A DNA stretch of 64,000 bases, from positions 2,235,001 to 2,299,000 of the forward strand of contig NZ_CP091799.1 of the NCBI RefSeq assembly GCF_022024235.1, given 5' to 3'. The translations under genes were made by a program, and so were the position numbers. Positions 47,568 to 57,699 of the stretch are shown in pieces. Every line of letters starts with the position of its first letter. Position 1 is the first letter of the stretch. This DNA comes from Segatella baroniae B14 (GTDB lineage: Bacteria > Bacteroidota > Bacteroidia > Bacteroidales > Bacteroidaceae). Under the pieces are notes generated by a model. That model was not told the origin of the DNA, did not search any database, and saw nothing but the letters and a program-made list of their open reading frames with translations.

Positions 47568-50384
47568 TTTCTTTTTACAGGATTAATGATATCTATGTTG
47601 TCTGCTTCTGCACAAACAAGTGTTGAAACTCGCAGACAGTACCTTTCTGGTCATGGTTGTGATGACATGGTGAAGTGGAACTTCAAGTGTACAGATGGTC
47701 AAAACTCAGGTAAGTGGACTACAATCGGTGTGCCTTCTTGCTGGGAACTTCAGGGTTTTGGCACATATCAGTATGGTATGCGCTTCTATGGCATACCAAA
47801 GCCAGAGGGTATCGCTAACGAAAAGGGTTATTATAAATATGATTTTTATCTTCCGGCAGAATGGCAGGGCAACCAAATTCAATTGGTGTTTGAGGCTGTT
47901 ATGACAGATGCTAAGGTAAAAATCAACGGTCGTAAGGCTGGCAATGGTTTGCATCAGGGAGGATTCTATCGTTTCGTTTATGATGTAACTGACAGAATCT
48001 TCTTTGGCAAACATAAGAATACCATCGAGGTTGAAGTAAGTAAGGAAAGCGAGAACAGTCAGGTTAATATGGCAGAGCGCAGAGCTGACTATTGGAACTT
48101 TGGTGGTATTATTCGTCCTGTTTTTGTCGTAGCTAAACCTGTTTATAACATCGATCGTGTCGCTATTGATGCAAAGATGGATGGACGGTTTACTGCCGAT
48201 TGCTTCTTAAGTCGCGGTTTGCAGGCTGGTGGTAAGATTAAAACAGAAATAGTAGATTCTAAAGGTAAAGTAGTTGCATCGAATATCTCAGAAGTACGAG
48301 GAAATGATCAGACCTTGGTCGATTTTAAGGTTAATCGTCCGTCTCTATGGACAGCAGAAACTCCAAATCTTTATACAGCAGTATTTACATTACAGGATAA
48401 CACAGGAAAAATACTACATCGCGAACGTCAAAAGTTCGGTTTTCGTACTATCGAATATCGTCAGCATGATGGTGTATATATCAATGGCAAAAAAGTTATT
48501 TTTAAGGGCGTAAATCGCCATAGCTTCCGTCCTGAATCTGGTAGAACGCTCAGTAAAGCAAAGAATATAGAGGATGTAAAGCTCATCAAGAGTATGAATA
48601 TGAATGCTGTTCGATTGAGCCATTATCCTGCAGATCCGGAATTTTTAGAGGCTTGTGACTCTTTAGGTCTCTATGTAGAGAGTGAGTTGAGCGGATGGCA
48701 TTGGGCACATACTACCATTATCGGACAGCAATTGGTGAAGGAAATGGTAACACGTGATCAGAATCATCCAAGTATTATCTTCTGGAGCAATGGTAATGAG
48801 GGCGGTTTTAATTATGAACTTGATTCTGAGTTTGGTCGTTGGGATAAGCAGAACCGTGTAGTACTCTATCCATGGGCCAATCGTAATGGTTTTGAAACGA
48901 AGCATTATCGCTCTTGGGGTGAGACTTTAGAGTATATGCGTCAGCCTGAAATTTTTATGCCAACAGAATTCTTGCATGGTCTTTATGATGGTGGACACGG
49001 TGCAGGTTTGAAAGATTATTGGCAGATTATGATGCATAATCCTCGTTGTGCCGGTGGTTTCCTTTGGGACTTAGCTGATGAAGGTGTGGTTCGTACTGAC
49101 CTGAATAATATCGTAGACTGTGTAGGTAACTTTGGTGCCGATGGTATTGTTGGTCCTCACTTTGAGAAAGAGGGTTCGTACTATACGATTAAAGAGGTGT
49201 GGAGTCCTGTTCAAGTATCAGCATCGGTTCAGGGTAAGGATATCGCTTACACTCTTCGTAATACATACAATTTTGTCAATCTCAAGGATTGTAAGTTTAC
49301 TTATCGTTGCCTGGAATTGCCTTCATGGGGAAATAGTCAGGTGAAAGTACTGAAGAAAGGTAATTTGGAAGCGCCTCATGTAGAACCAGGAGATAGCAGC
49401 GTTGTCGTCTTAAAGAATATCCCTGCATCAACTTCTGCAGTGGAACTGACAGCTGTAGACCATCATGGCGATACTATCATGACCTGGAGTACTAAGGTTC
49501 AGCCATCGGCAGCGGTGAACTCTGCTGTAGCTTCGGAAGTCTCAACTTCAGAAACAGTCGATGAGCTATTGGTAAAGGCTGGAGAGCGTACTTATTATTA
49601 TAGCAAAAAGAATGGTAGATTAGAGAAGGTAATGGTTGGTGGTCGTACCATATCACTCTCTAACGGTCCACGTTTTGTCGCAGCTAAACGAAGTGATAGA
49701 AGTTTCGACCAGTTTTATAATCATGATGATCAGGATGCCGAGAAGAAGAAAACTCAGTATACAGAATATGCCGATCAAGGTGTTTTCCATGGTATGACGT
49801 GGCTCGATACTGCTGCAGGTAAAACTCTTCGTGTAAGTTATGATTATGGTACACTTCATTATGTAGATTATATTTTCCAGAAAGATGGAAGTGTACGTAT
49901 GCAGGCAGAATATGATTTTAATGGTGTCGTAGATTTGATGGGCATCGCATTTGATTATCCAGAAAGCAAGGTCAAGAGTAAGGCATGGGTAGGACAGGGG
50001 CCATATCGTGTATGGCAGAATCGTTTAGATGGTCCTCAGTATGGCTATTGGCAGAATGCTTATAATGATCCTATTCCTGGTGAATCTTGGGAATATCCTG
50101 AATTTAAAGGCTATTTTGCTCAAGTAGACTGGATGCAGCTTACTACCGAGGAAGGAAAGATTGGTATCAAGGCTATTCAGAATGCATCGAATATCGGAGT
50201 TTACCAGCCTCGTGATGGTCGTGACCATATTCTCTATGAACTTCCAGCAACAGGTATCTCTATCTTGCAGGTAATTCCGGCTGTTCGTAATAAGGTAAAT
50301 ACAACTGATTTGAATGGTCCTTCTGCACAGCCATATTGGTCGACAAGCAGCAAGACTGTTGTTGTTGACTTGAAATTCGACTAA
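47556..50384 (+). CDS. GH2 glycoside hydrolase
   Basis: 942 residues from the ATG at 47556, chosen because it begins a signal peptide (MRRIFLFTGLMISMLSASAQ); longer in-frame starts lie inside the previous gene. GH2 domains: jelly roll with VPSCWELQGFGTYQYG, TIM barrel with FKGVNRHSFRPESG and RLSHYP, acid/base E415 in WSNGNEGGF and nucleophile E471 in PTEFLHG, then a C-terminal domain with WVGQGPYRVWQNR. This C-terminal domain resembles the LacZ small chain but is divergent. Substrate unknown; beta-galactoside or beta-galacturonide in RG-II are the reasonable options. Its start codon lies in a terminator-like hairpin. Confidence 0.87.
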   Translation: MRRIFLFTGLMISMLSASAQTSVETRRQYLSGHGCDDMVKWNFKCTDGQNSGKWTTIGVPSCWELQGFGTYQYGMRFYGIPKPEGIANEKGYYKYDFYLPAEWQGNQIQLVFEAVMTDAKVKINGRKAGNGLHQGGFYRFVYDVTDRIFFGKHKNTIEVEVSKESENSQVNMAERRADYWNFGGIIRPVFVVAKPVYNIDRVAIDAKMDGRFTADCFLSRGLQAGGKIKTEIVDSKGKVVASNISEVRGNDQTLVDFKVNRPSLWTAETPNLYTAVFTLQDNTGKILHRERQKFGFRTIEYRQHDGVYINGKKVIFKGVNRHSFRPESGRTLSKAKNIEDVKLIKSMNMNAVRLSHYPADPEFLEACDSLGLYVESELSGWHWAHTTIIGQQLVKEMVTRDQNHPSIIFWSNGNEGGFNYELDSEFGRWDKQNRVVLYPWANRNGFETKHYRSWGETLEYMRQPEIFMPTEFLHGLYDGGHGAGLKDYWQIMMHNPRCAGGFLWDLADEGVVRTDLNNIVDCVGNFGADGIVGPHFEKEGSYYTIKEVWSPVQVSASVQGKDIAYTLRNTYNFVNLKDCKFTYRCLELPSWGNSQVKVLKKGNLEAPHVEPGDSSVVVLKNIPASTSAVELTAVDHHGDTIMTWSTKVQPSAAVNSAVASEVSTSETVDELLVKAGERTYYYSKKNGRLEKVMVGGRTISLSNGPRFVAAKRSDRSFDQFYNHDDQDAEKKKTQYTEYADQGVFHGMTWLDTAAGKTLRVSYDYGTLHYVDYIFQKDGSVRMQAEYDFNGVVDLMGIAFDYPESKVKSKAWVGQGPYRVWQNRLDGPQYGYWQNAYNDPIPGESWEYPEFKGYFAQVDWMQLTTEEGKIGIKAIQNASNIGVYQPRDGRDHILYELPATGISILQVIPAVRNKVNTTDLNGPSAQPYWSTSSKTVVVDLKFD

Positions 50385-50436
50385 TCGAGATTATTTAATC
50401 GCATTTATTTTCGACTAACATAGTTTCAGCATTTTG

Positions 50437-53400
50437 ATGAAATATAAATCTATCGCAACATTGGCTTTTGCAACCACTCTTTCTTTGACAGGAAGTTTGG
50501 AGGCAAAAGCCCAAGTTTTAGATAATACCAAGCCTTGGACGTTTTGGTACTGGATGTATGGCGCCGTTTCTAAACCGGGAATTCATGCCGATTTAGTTGG
50601 GATGAAACAGATAGGTCTGGGGGGATGTTACCTGATGCCTATCCGTGATAGTAAAGTGAGGCCTGAGTATGGAGGGCAGGCTGACCAGCTTACTCCTACC
50701 TTTTGGGAAATGGTAGATTATGCTTTCCAGCAAGCTGATTCCTTAAAACTCGATATGGGTATCCATATTAGCGATGGCTTTGCACTGGCTGGTGGACCTT
50801 GGATTACACCTGCTGAAAGCATGCAGAAAGTGGTGTGGACAGATACCATCGTATCGGTTAAGTCTCTCCGAGACTTGACACTTCGCCAGCCAGAATCTTA
50901 TCAGGGGTATTATGAGGATATTGCGGCTTTTGCTATTCCGGTTAAAAGCATGAATGTTACGAAGTGTTATCAACCTAAGCATATCCAGCTCTTGGGTGAT
51001 ATGTCCCAGAATGAAAAGGGAACCTATCGTGCCAGTAAACCAGCTTCTTTGGTCTATGATTTAGGTCAGATAGAAACGGTTCGCTCTCTTACCATTTTAC
51101 CATCAGAAAATAATATCCAGTCTCAACGTTGGGTATTGAAGGCGTCTAATGATGGTGTAAATTACTGGACGGTGAAAGAGATTAATCCTGCACGTCAGGG
51201 ATGGCAAAGTTCTGGTCCGGGTTTTACTTATGCGATACCTGCTACTATGGCGCGCTATTTTAGATTTGATTGGACTGTTGATGGTTCGGAACCGGGTTCT
51301 GAGGATCTTGATCCTGCTAAGTGGAAACCAGTTTTAAAACTTAAAGATATACTCCTTTCTGGAGAGGCTAAAGTAAATCAGTGGGAAGGTAAATCGGGTG
51401 CATCGTGGCGTGTGGCTGAAGCTACAACTTCTGAAGAATTAACCGATGCTGATTGTATCGCATTGCAGCAAGTTATACCTTTGCAACTAAAAGATAATAA
51501 AATTATTACTAAGTTATCAACAAAATCTAAGTATTATCGTATACTTCGTTTTGGGCATACTTCTACCGGGCAGATGAATGCTACTGCTGGTGGTGGAAAA
51601 GGTCTCGAGGTGGATAAGTTTAATGAAGAGGCTGTTGATAAGCAGTTTGATCATTGGTATAAAAGATTTCTGGATCGTCCACACGGTTCGGTAGTCAAGT
51701 ATTTGCATATCGATTCTTGGGAATGTGGAACACAGAACTGGGGACGTGATTTTGCTAAGGAGTTTAAATTACGTAGAGGTTATGATCTGATACCTTATCT
51801 TCCACTTTATGCTGGTATTCCTGTGGAATCAGCAGAGAAGAGTGAAAAGGTACTCAAGGATATCCGTTTGACGATAAACGATTTAGTGAATGATGTTTTC
51901 TTTGAGCGTCTTGAAGAGCGAGGCCATATTCATTGGAGAAAAGTTACGCAGGAGAGTATTGCTCCAACTTTTATCGCCGATGGATTAGAGCATTATAAAT
52001 ATGCTGATAATCCGATGGGCGAATTTTGGTTGAATTCACCAACTCATGATAAGCCTAATGATATGCTTGATGCTATTAGTGGTGCTCATATCTATGGTAA
52101 AAATATTGTTCAGGCCGAAGGTCTGACTGAAGTCCGTGGAGTTTGGGATGAGACCCCAGCTATGGTAAAACCGTTGATTGATCGTCATTTTGCGCTTGGT
52201 ATGAATAAACTTTTCTTCCATGTGAATACGCATAACCCATGGATGGATAGAAAGCCAGGTATGACGTTAGATGGTATTGGTTACTTCTTTCAGCGAGATA
52301 ATACATGGTATCAAGAAAGTAGAGCTATGGTTGATTACGTGACCCGTTGTCAGCAACTCTTGCAAGAGGGTACTCCTGTAGTTGATATTGCAGTCTTTAC
52401 CGGTGAGGAAATGCCAAGTAGAGCGTTGACTCCAGATCGTTTGGTTCCCATGTTGCCAGGTATATTCGGACAAAATCGAGTAGCCAGTGAACAAGTACGT
52501 TTGGCCAATGTGGGCGAACCGATGGAAGAAAGTCCTGTAGGTGTAAACCATTCTGCTGGTATTATCGATATGAAAGACTGGGTAAATGCTTTGCATGGTT
52601 ATCACTATGACTCTATGAATAAAGATGCTCTACTTACTGAGGCGAAAATCGAAAAGGGCTGCCTTGTCATGCCTGGTGGTATCCGCTATCGAGTTTTAGT
52701 TTTGCCAGGTAAAACGAAGATGGATCCTAGTTTTAAGGGGTATTCAGCTGAAGTGCAAACTAAGATAGATGCATGTCGTCGGGCGGGCATCATTGTTATT
52801 GATCAGCCATATCAGCAGCAAGATTTTGCACAGTATAGTTTGCCGCGCGATGTAGAATTGCCTGAAGGTATTGGTTTTGCTCATCGTACTTCAATAAATC
52901 AAGAAATCTATTTCTTGACGAATCAAAAAAATGAAGTTCGTGATATTGAGTGGAGCTATCGTGGAGGCTCACGGAGTAAAGCTCATTTCGAACCTTATCA
53001 GTCTCTATTCTTTATTTGTGATAAAGTAGATGGGAAGATGTACTGTATAGATCCGGTGACAGGTGACCGTGAACTTGTAGAGTTGAACTCTCGTACGAAG
53101 GTACGAACCGATATTCCTTTAACGCCAAAAACTTGGCAGATAGAGTTTTTAGAAAATGGGAAAAAGAAGGTTACAAAGCAGTTGCTCGATTGGTCAAAAG
53201 ATACGGATGAACAGGTGAAATATTATAGTGGCACTGCAGTTTATGCCACTGACTTTAAATATAATGATAAAATTACTTCTACCCAACAAATCTATTTACA
53301 GTTAGGTGAAGTGCGCGATATTGCTCATGTATACATTAACGATATAGATTGTGGAACAGCTTGGACTGCACCTTATCAAGTTCATATCGGTAAAGCCTTG

Positions 53401-53583
53401 CGAAAGGGTAAGAATACCCTTCGTATAGAAGTAGTAAATACTTGGGCAAATGCACTGAATGGAGCAGAAAAAGGCAAGGCACCTTATGCTCATATTTGGA
53501 CAAATGCAAAGTATCGTATGAAGGGAGACCAATTGCTTCCTGCAGGATTGTTAGGACCATTAAATATTTTGAAATATGAATAG
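50437..53583 (+). CDS. Alpha-L-rhamnosidase, GH106
   Basis: 1048 residues from the ATG at 50437; a TTG one codon earlier is not preferred. After the signal peptide comes the GH106 opening TFWYWMYGAVSKPGIHADL, then GMKQIGLGGCYLMP and MGIHISDGFALAGGPW. A Fn3/discoidin-like insert (ASNDGVNYW) interrupts the barrel, SWECGTQNWGRDFAKEFKLR and QAEGLTEVRGVWDETP follow, and a C-terminal galactose-binding sandwich with AHVYINDIDCGTAW ends the protein. GH106 rhamnosidases in B. thetaiotaomicron act on RG-II chains A and B and use calcium. Its end overlaps the esterase start by 8 bp, so translation is coupled. Confidence 0.9.
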   Translation: MKYKSIATLAFATTLSLTGSLEAKAQVLDNTKPWTFWYWMYGAVSKPGIHADLVGMKQIGLGGCYLMPIRDSKVRPEYGGQADQLTPTFWEMVDYAFQQADSLKLDMGIHISDGFALAGGPWITPAESMQKVVWTDTIVSVKSLRDLTLRQPESYQGYYEDIAAFAIPVKSMNVTKCYQPKHIQLLGDMSQNEKGTYRASKPASLVYDLGQIETVRSLTILPSENNIQSQRWVLKASNDGVNYWTVKEINPARQGWQSSGPGFTYAIPATMARYFRFDWTVDGSEPGSEDLDPAKWKPVLKLKDILLSGEAKVNQWEGKSGASWRVAEATTSEELTDADCIALQQVIPLQLKDNKIITKLSTKSKYYRILRFGHTSTGQMNATAGGGKGLEVDKFNEEAVDKQFDHWYKRFLDRPHGSVVKYLHIDSWECGTQNWGRDFAKEFKLRRGYDLIPYLPLYAGIPVESAEKSEKVLKDIRLTINDLVNDVFFERLEERGHIHWRKVTQESIAPTFIADGLEHYKYADNPMGEFWLNSPTHDKPNDMLDAISGAHIYGKNIVQAEGLTEVRGVWDETPAMVKPLIDRHFALGMNKLFFHVNTHNPWMDRKPGMTLDGIGYFFQRDNTWYQESRAMVDYVTRCQQLLQEGTPVVDIAVFTGEEMPSRALTPDRLVPMLPGIFGQNRVASEQVRLANVGEPMEESPVGVNHSAGIIDMKDWVNALHGYHYDSMNKDALLTEAKIEKGCLVMPGGIRYRVLVLPGKTKMDPSFKGYSAEVQTKIDACRRAGIIVIDQPYQQQDFAQYSLPRDVELPEGIGFAHRTSINQEIYFLTNQKNEVRDIEWSYRGGSRSKAHFEPYQSLFFICDKVDGKMYCIDPVTGDRELVELNSRTKVRTDIPLTPKTWQIEFLENGKKKVTKQLLDWSKDTDEQVKYYSGTAVYATDFKYNDKITSTQQIYLQLGEVRDIAHVYINDIDCGTAWTAPYQVHIGKALRKGKNTLRIEVVNTWANALNGAEKGKAPYAHIWTNAKYRMKGDQLLPAGLLGPLNILKYE

Positions 53584-54994
53584 TAAGAAATATATGTTAT
53601 CGGCTATGGTGCTTTTGGCTTCATTAGCAGCAAGAGCCGAGGTAAAACTGCCGAGATTCTTTAGTGACGGCATGGTATTACAGCAGCAGAGTGCTTGTAA
53701 TCTGTGGGGAACAGCCCGTGCTGAAAAGCACTTGAAAGTTAAAACCTCATGGGATGGTAAAACTTATACCACAACTGTTGGTCAGGATGGTAAGTGGCAG
53801 TTGCAGGTCAATACACCTGTAGCAGGTGGACCTTATACGATTACCTTTGATGATGGCGATAAAACCCAACTGCAGAACATTCTCATTGGTGAGGTGTGGA
53901 TATGTAGTGGACAAAGTAATATGGAGATGCCAATGAAGGGCTTCAAAGGGCAACCTGTAGCTGGTGCGATAGAAGAAATCATGACCGGCGCCGATGCCAA
54001 TCTTCATTTTTTCACGGTGAAGCGTAATCCACAGTTATCACCGATAGATTCTGTATCTGGTAAGTGGGAGGAGGCTTCGTCTGCTTCTATTCGTCAGTTT
54101 AGTGCAACTGCATACTTTTTCGGGAAAGCACTTCGTAAGAACCTTAATGTACCTGTAGGACTCATCGTAACCGCTTTTGGTGGTAGTGCTTGTGAGGCTT
54201 GGATGGCTAAAGACTGGTTGAAGAAAGATTTTCCAACAGTTACTCTACCATGGAGTCAAGAAGATGTTGATAAGAAGCAACAACGTTGTCCTACAGCTCT
54301 TTATAATGGTATGCTTCGACCACTCATTGGCTATACGCTGAAGGGTGCTATTTGGTATCAAGGAGAAGATAATGTAAATCGTGCCGGCAATTATGCTGAC
54401 TTGTTTTCTACGATGATCAAGGGATGGCGTAAAGATTGGAATCAAGGAGATTTCCCATTCTATTACTGTCAGATTGCTCCTTATAATTATGATCTTATTC
54501 AGTGGGATTATAACAGTGCTATTCTTCGCGAGCAGCAGGCTATGGTAGAGAAGATGGTTCCTAATAGTCGTATGGCTGTACTGATGGATGCAGGATTAGA
54601 ATATGGTATACATCCTCGCAAGAAGCGTGAGGCTGGAGAACGATTAGCAGTGTTGGCTCTGTCTAATACTTATAAGGTGCAAGGACTTCCTGATTTTGCA
54701 ACATATAGTCATGTTGAATTTAATAATGATACCGCTGTTGTCGCTTTTGACAGAAGTAAAGAATGGGTATATTTCCAGAATGGTCCTTCAAGTGATTTGT
54801 TTGAGGTTGCAGGTGAGGATAAGGTCTTTTATCCTGCCAAGACATGGACCTCACGCAATCGTGTCTATGTGAAGAGCGATAAGGTGAAAAAGCCGGTTGC
54901 TGTTCGTTATGCCTTTAAGAACTGGGTACAAGGTGACCTCTTCCATGACGGTTTGCCTGTTAGTTCTTTCCGTACCGATACATGGGAAAAATAA
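53576..54994 (+). CDS. SGNH-fold acetylesterase (sialate O-acetylesterase-like)
   Basis: 472 residues with a signal peptide (about 1-21). The beginning LPRFFSDGMVLQQ and the motif IGEVWICSGQSNMEMPMKG with S114 as nucleophile are typical of the sialate O-acetylesterase/CE20-like group; FGGSACEAWM and AIWYQGEDNVNR give the oxyanion-hole Gly and Asn blocks, and DAGLEYGIHPRKK holds the catalytic-region Asp and His. Such enzymes remove O-acetyl groups from sugars. RG-II carries acetyl groups on aceric acid and 2-O-methyl fucose, so deacetylation before glycosidase action is the likely role. Coupled to GH106 by an 8-bp overlap. Confidence 0.85.
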   Translation: MNSKKYMLSAMVLLASLAARAEVKLPRFFSDGMVLQQQSACNLWGTARAEKHLKVKTSWDGKTYTTTVGQDGKWQLQVNTPVAGGPYTITFDDGDKTQLQNILIGEVWICSGQSNMEMPMKGFKGQPVAGAIEEIMTGADANLHFFTVKRNPQLSPIDSVSGKWEEASSASIRQFSATAYFFGKALRKNLNVPVGLIVTAFGGSACEAWMAKDWLKKDFPTVTLPWSQEDVDKKQQRCPTALYNGMLRPLIGYTLKGAIWYQGEDNVNRAGNYADLFSTMIKGWRKDWNQGDFPFYYCQIAPYNYDLIQWDYNSAILREQQAMVEKMVPNSRMAVLMDAGLEYGIHPRKKREAGERLAVLALSNTYKVQGLPDFATYSHVEFNNDTAVVAFDRSKEWVYFQNGPSSDLFEVAGEDKVFYPAKTWTSRNRVYVKSDKVKKPVAVRYAFKNWVQGDLFHDGLPVSSFRTDTWEK

Positions 54995-55035
54995 GCATGG
55001 AGGGATATCTCCTATTTTATATAGATTTTCAATTT

Positions 55036-55071
55036 AAAGCCCTGTAGGGCGACATATATTCATAGTAACGA
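55036..55071 (+). repeat. Palindromic intergenic repeat-like element
   Basis: GCCCTGTAGGGC (55039-55050) is followed by GACATATATTCATAGTAACG, ending just before the GH2 ATG. I recall short elements of this form (a CCC...GGG hairpin followed by GACAT and an ATAG tail) as scattered repeats in many Bacteroidetes genomes. Only one copy is in this window. Confidence 0.4.
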
Positions 55072-55072
55072 A

Positions 55073-57655
55073 ATGAAGAGACTCTATACCTTATTAATTG
55101 GTTTACTCTGCTGTTTCAGTCTTCAGGCGATGGACGAAACATCTGTAGCTGGTTTGTTTCCGATAGCCAATCAAGGTCGACAAGTATGGAATTTTAATCC
55201 AGAATGGCGTTTTCATTTGGGTGATGCTCCTGGAGCTGAGGCTGTAGCGTATAATGACCGAAATTGGGAGGTTGTATCTACCCCTCATTGTGTGAAACTT
55301 GAGCCTTCTGAGGCTTCTGGTTGTCGTAACTATCAAGGCGTGGCGTGGTATCGTAAGCATTTCGTAGCTCCTGCCAATAACCTCGAAGTTTATTTCGAAG
55401 CTATCATGGGTAAGCAGTGGGTCTATGTTAATGGCAAGTTAGCCCAAGAGCATTTTGGTGGTTATTTGCCGATTATGATAGACTTGAATAGGTTTGGTAT
55501 TAAAAAAGGCGATAAGTGCGTTATTGCTGTAAAGGCCGATAATTCCAATGACAAAACGTATCCTCCAGGCAAACCTCAGTATCAGTTAGATTTTGCTTAT
55601 CATGGTGGTATCTATCGTGATGTATGGCTTATTGCCAAGAATCAAGTGTATATTACCAATGCCATCAAGCGTAATCAGCAAGCAGGTGGCGGTATCTTCG
55701 TTCATTATGAGCATATTTCTGAACAGTCTGCAGGGGTGTTGGTTAATACCGAACTCTTTAATGCGGGTAAAGCGACAAAAACAGTAATTCTTGAAAACAC
55801 GATCCTCGATGCAGCAGGTAAGGTTATCAAGAAGATGACCAATAAGGTGGTGTTACAGCCGAATAGTGCTCAGACAGCTTATCAACAGACTACTGTAAAG
55901 CGTCCACAGTTATGGTCGCCTGAACGTCCTTATCTATATCGACTTGTTACCCGTGTCAAAGAAGGCAAGCAAGTGCTCGATGGTGGTATGACCAAGATTG
56001 GTATTCGTTCTTTTGAATTTAAGGGTAAAGAAGGCTTTTGGCTCAATGGTAAGCGTTATCGTCAGTTTGTAGGTGCCAATCGCCATCAAGATTTTGCCTA
56101 TGTAGGCAATGCCGTTCCTAACAGTCAGCAATGGCGAGATGTGCTTCGCTTGAAGAATGCAGGTTTTAATCTTATTCGTACAGCCCATTATCCACAAGAT
56201 CCTTCGTTTATGGATGCGTGCGACGAATTGGGTATCTTTATTATTGTTGCTACTCCGGGATGGCAGTTCTTTGGTAAAGATCCAAAGTTTGAGCCTCGTG
56301 TCTTGCAGAATACCCGTGATATTATTCGACGTGATCGTAATCATCCATGCGTTTTGATGTGGGAGCCAATTCTTAATGAGACTCCTTTCAAAGAAGACTT
56401 CTCATTGAAATCTCTGCAGATAACCAAGGAAGAATATCCTTATCCATATCGTCCGGTAGCTGCTGCCGATGTACATTCTAAGGGTGTTCGTGATAACTAT
56501 GATGTTGTTTATGGATGGCCGGGAGACGATGAAAAGGCTGATGCTCCACGTCAGAATATATTGACACGTGAGTTTGGTGAGAATGTTGATGACTGGTATG
56601 CTCATAATGCTCTGAATCGTGCCAGCCGTAGTTGGGGCGAGCAGGCGATGTTGACTCAGGCTTTTTCGCTGGCTAATTCTACCAGTGAGATGCATCGTAC
56701 TACCGGATTATTCTTAGGCGGTTGTCTGTGGCATCCGTTCGACCATCAGCGTGGTTATCATCCTGATCCTTATTTTGGTGGTATTTATGATGCTTTCCGC
56801 CAAACCAAATATGCGTATTATATGTTTGCTGCTCAGCGTAATGCGCGTGAGGCTGGTAATGAACCGATGGTGTATATCGCCAATGAGATGACTCAGTTCT
56901 CTGATAGTAATGTGGTGATCTTCTCTAATTGCGACAGTGTACGTCTTACTACATTTGATGGTGCTCATGTTACGACATTGCCAGTTACCCACCCGGTAGA
57001 CAAGGCCTATAATGCTCCTGTGGTATTTAAGCATGCTTGGGATTTCTGGGAAGCTCGTGAACTTAGTTATAAGCAGAAATCACCTCATAAGGTAAATATG
57101 ATAGCCGAAGGTATTATTGATGGCAAGGTAGTATGTTCTACCAAGAAGATGCCTTCTCGTCGAAGCAATCACTTACGTTTGTATGTCGATACTATGGGCA
57201 AAAATCTGGTAGCTGATGGTAGTGATTTTGTGGTTGTTGTGGCTGAGGTTATCGATGATAGTGGTCATGTTCGCCGTCCGGCTAAAGAGTATGTTCGCTT
57301 TACGGTGACCGGTGAAGGTGAAATTATCGATGATGGTACCATCAATGCCAACCCTCGTTTGGTAGAGTGGGGATCAGCTCCTATGTTGCTTCGTTCTACT
57401 CGTAAGGCTGGTAAGATTCATATTCATGCAGAAGTGCAGTTCCCTGGTACGAATGCTCCTACACCAGCAGACCTCGACATCGAGTCTGTACCATACACGG
57501 GTACATTTTGTATGATACCTCAACAGGCTCCTATTAAAAAGGTACAGACAGCTGCGACAATGCAGTATACTGGTGAACAGTTTACCGAAGAGCAGAAAGC
57601 TCAAATGTTGAAGGAAGTACAAGATCAGCAGGCTGATTTTGGTATAACAAAATAA
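55073..57655 (+). CDS. GH2 glycoside hydrolase (beta-galactosidase/beta-glucuronidase type)
   Basis: 860 residues with a signal peptide (about 1-19). Domains: jelly roll with VWNFNPEWRFHLGD and GKQWVYVNGKLAQEH, immunoglobulin-like domain, TIM barrel with FVGANRHQDFAYVG and RTAHYPQDPSF, acid/base E436 in PILNETPF and nucleophile E500 in TREFGENVD. A C-terminal Ig-like domain (DFVVVVAEVIDDSGHVRR) is of the kind found in GH2 enzymes acting on complex pectins. NRHQDFAY and the WEPILNE wording place it in a subgroup distinct from the two LacZ-like GH2 proteins upstream. Substrate unknown; a beta-uronide or beta-rhamnoside of RG-II is possible. It precedes the regulator gene by 44 bp. Confidence 0.87.
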   Translation: MKRLYTLLIGLLCCFSLQAMDETSVAGLFPIANQGRQVWNFNPEWRFHLGDAPGAEAVAYNDRNWEVVSTPHCVKLEPSEASGCRNYQGVAWYRKHFVAPANNLEVYFEAIMGKQWVYVNGKLAQEHFGGYLPIMIDLNRFGIKKGDKCVIAVKADNSNDKTYPPGKPQYQLDFAYHGGIYRDVWLIAKNQVYITNAIKRNQQAGGGIFVHYEHISEQSAGVLVNTELFNAGKATKTVILENTILDAAGKVIKKMTNKVVLQPNSAQTAYQQTTVKRPQLWSPERPYLYRLVTRVKEGKQVLDGGMTKIGIRSFEFKGKEGFWLNGKRYRQFVGANRHQDFAYVGNAVPNSQQWRDVLRLKNAGFNLIRTAHYPQDPSFMDACDELGIFIIVATPGWQFFGKDPKFEPRVLQNTRDIIRRDRNHPCVLMWEPILNETPFKEDFSLKSLQITKEEYPYPYRPVAAADVHSKGVRDNYDVVYGWPGDDEKADAPRQNILTREFGENVDDWYAHNALNRASRSWGEQAMLTQAFSLANSTSEMHRTTGLFLGGCLWHPFDHQRGYHPDPYFGGIYDAFRQTKYAYYMFAAQRNAREAGNEPMVYIANEMTQFSDSNVVIFSNCDSVRLTTFDGAHVTTLPVTHPVDKAYNAPVVFKHAWDFWEARELSYKQKSPHKVNMIAEGIIDGKVVCSTKKMPSRRSNHLRLYVDTMGKNLVADGSDFVVVVAEVIDDSGHVRRPAKEYVRFTVTGEGEIIDDGTINANPRLVEWGSAPMLLRSTRKAGKIHIHAEVQFPGTNAPTPADLDIESVPYTGTFCMIPQQAPIKKVQTAATMQYTGEQFTEEQKAQMLKEVQDQQADFGITK

Positions 57656-57699
57656 TAGAGCATCTTTTGAGTTATAATTATGTACGGATTGATAACGCA

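Noticed and set aside
53576..53583. Possible frameshift at the GH106-esterase junction
   Set aside because: The 8-bp overlap joins two complete proteins, each with its own signal peptide and full domain set; ordinary translational coupling.
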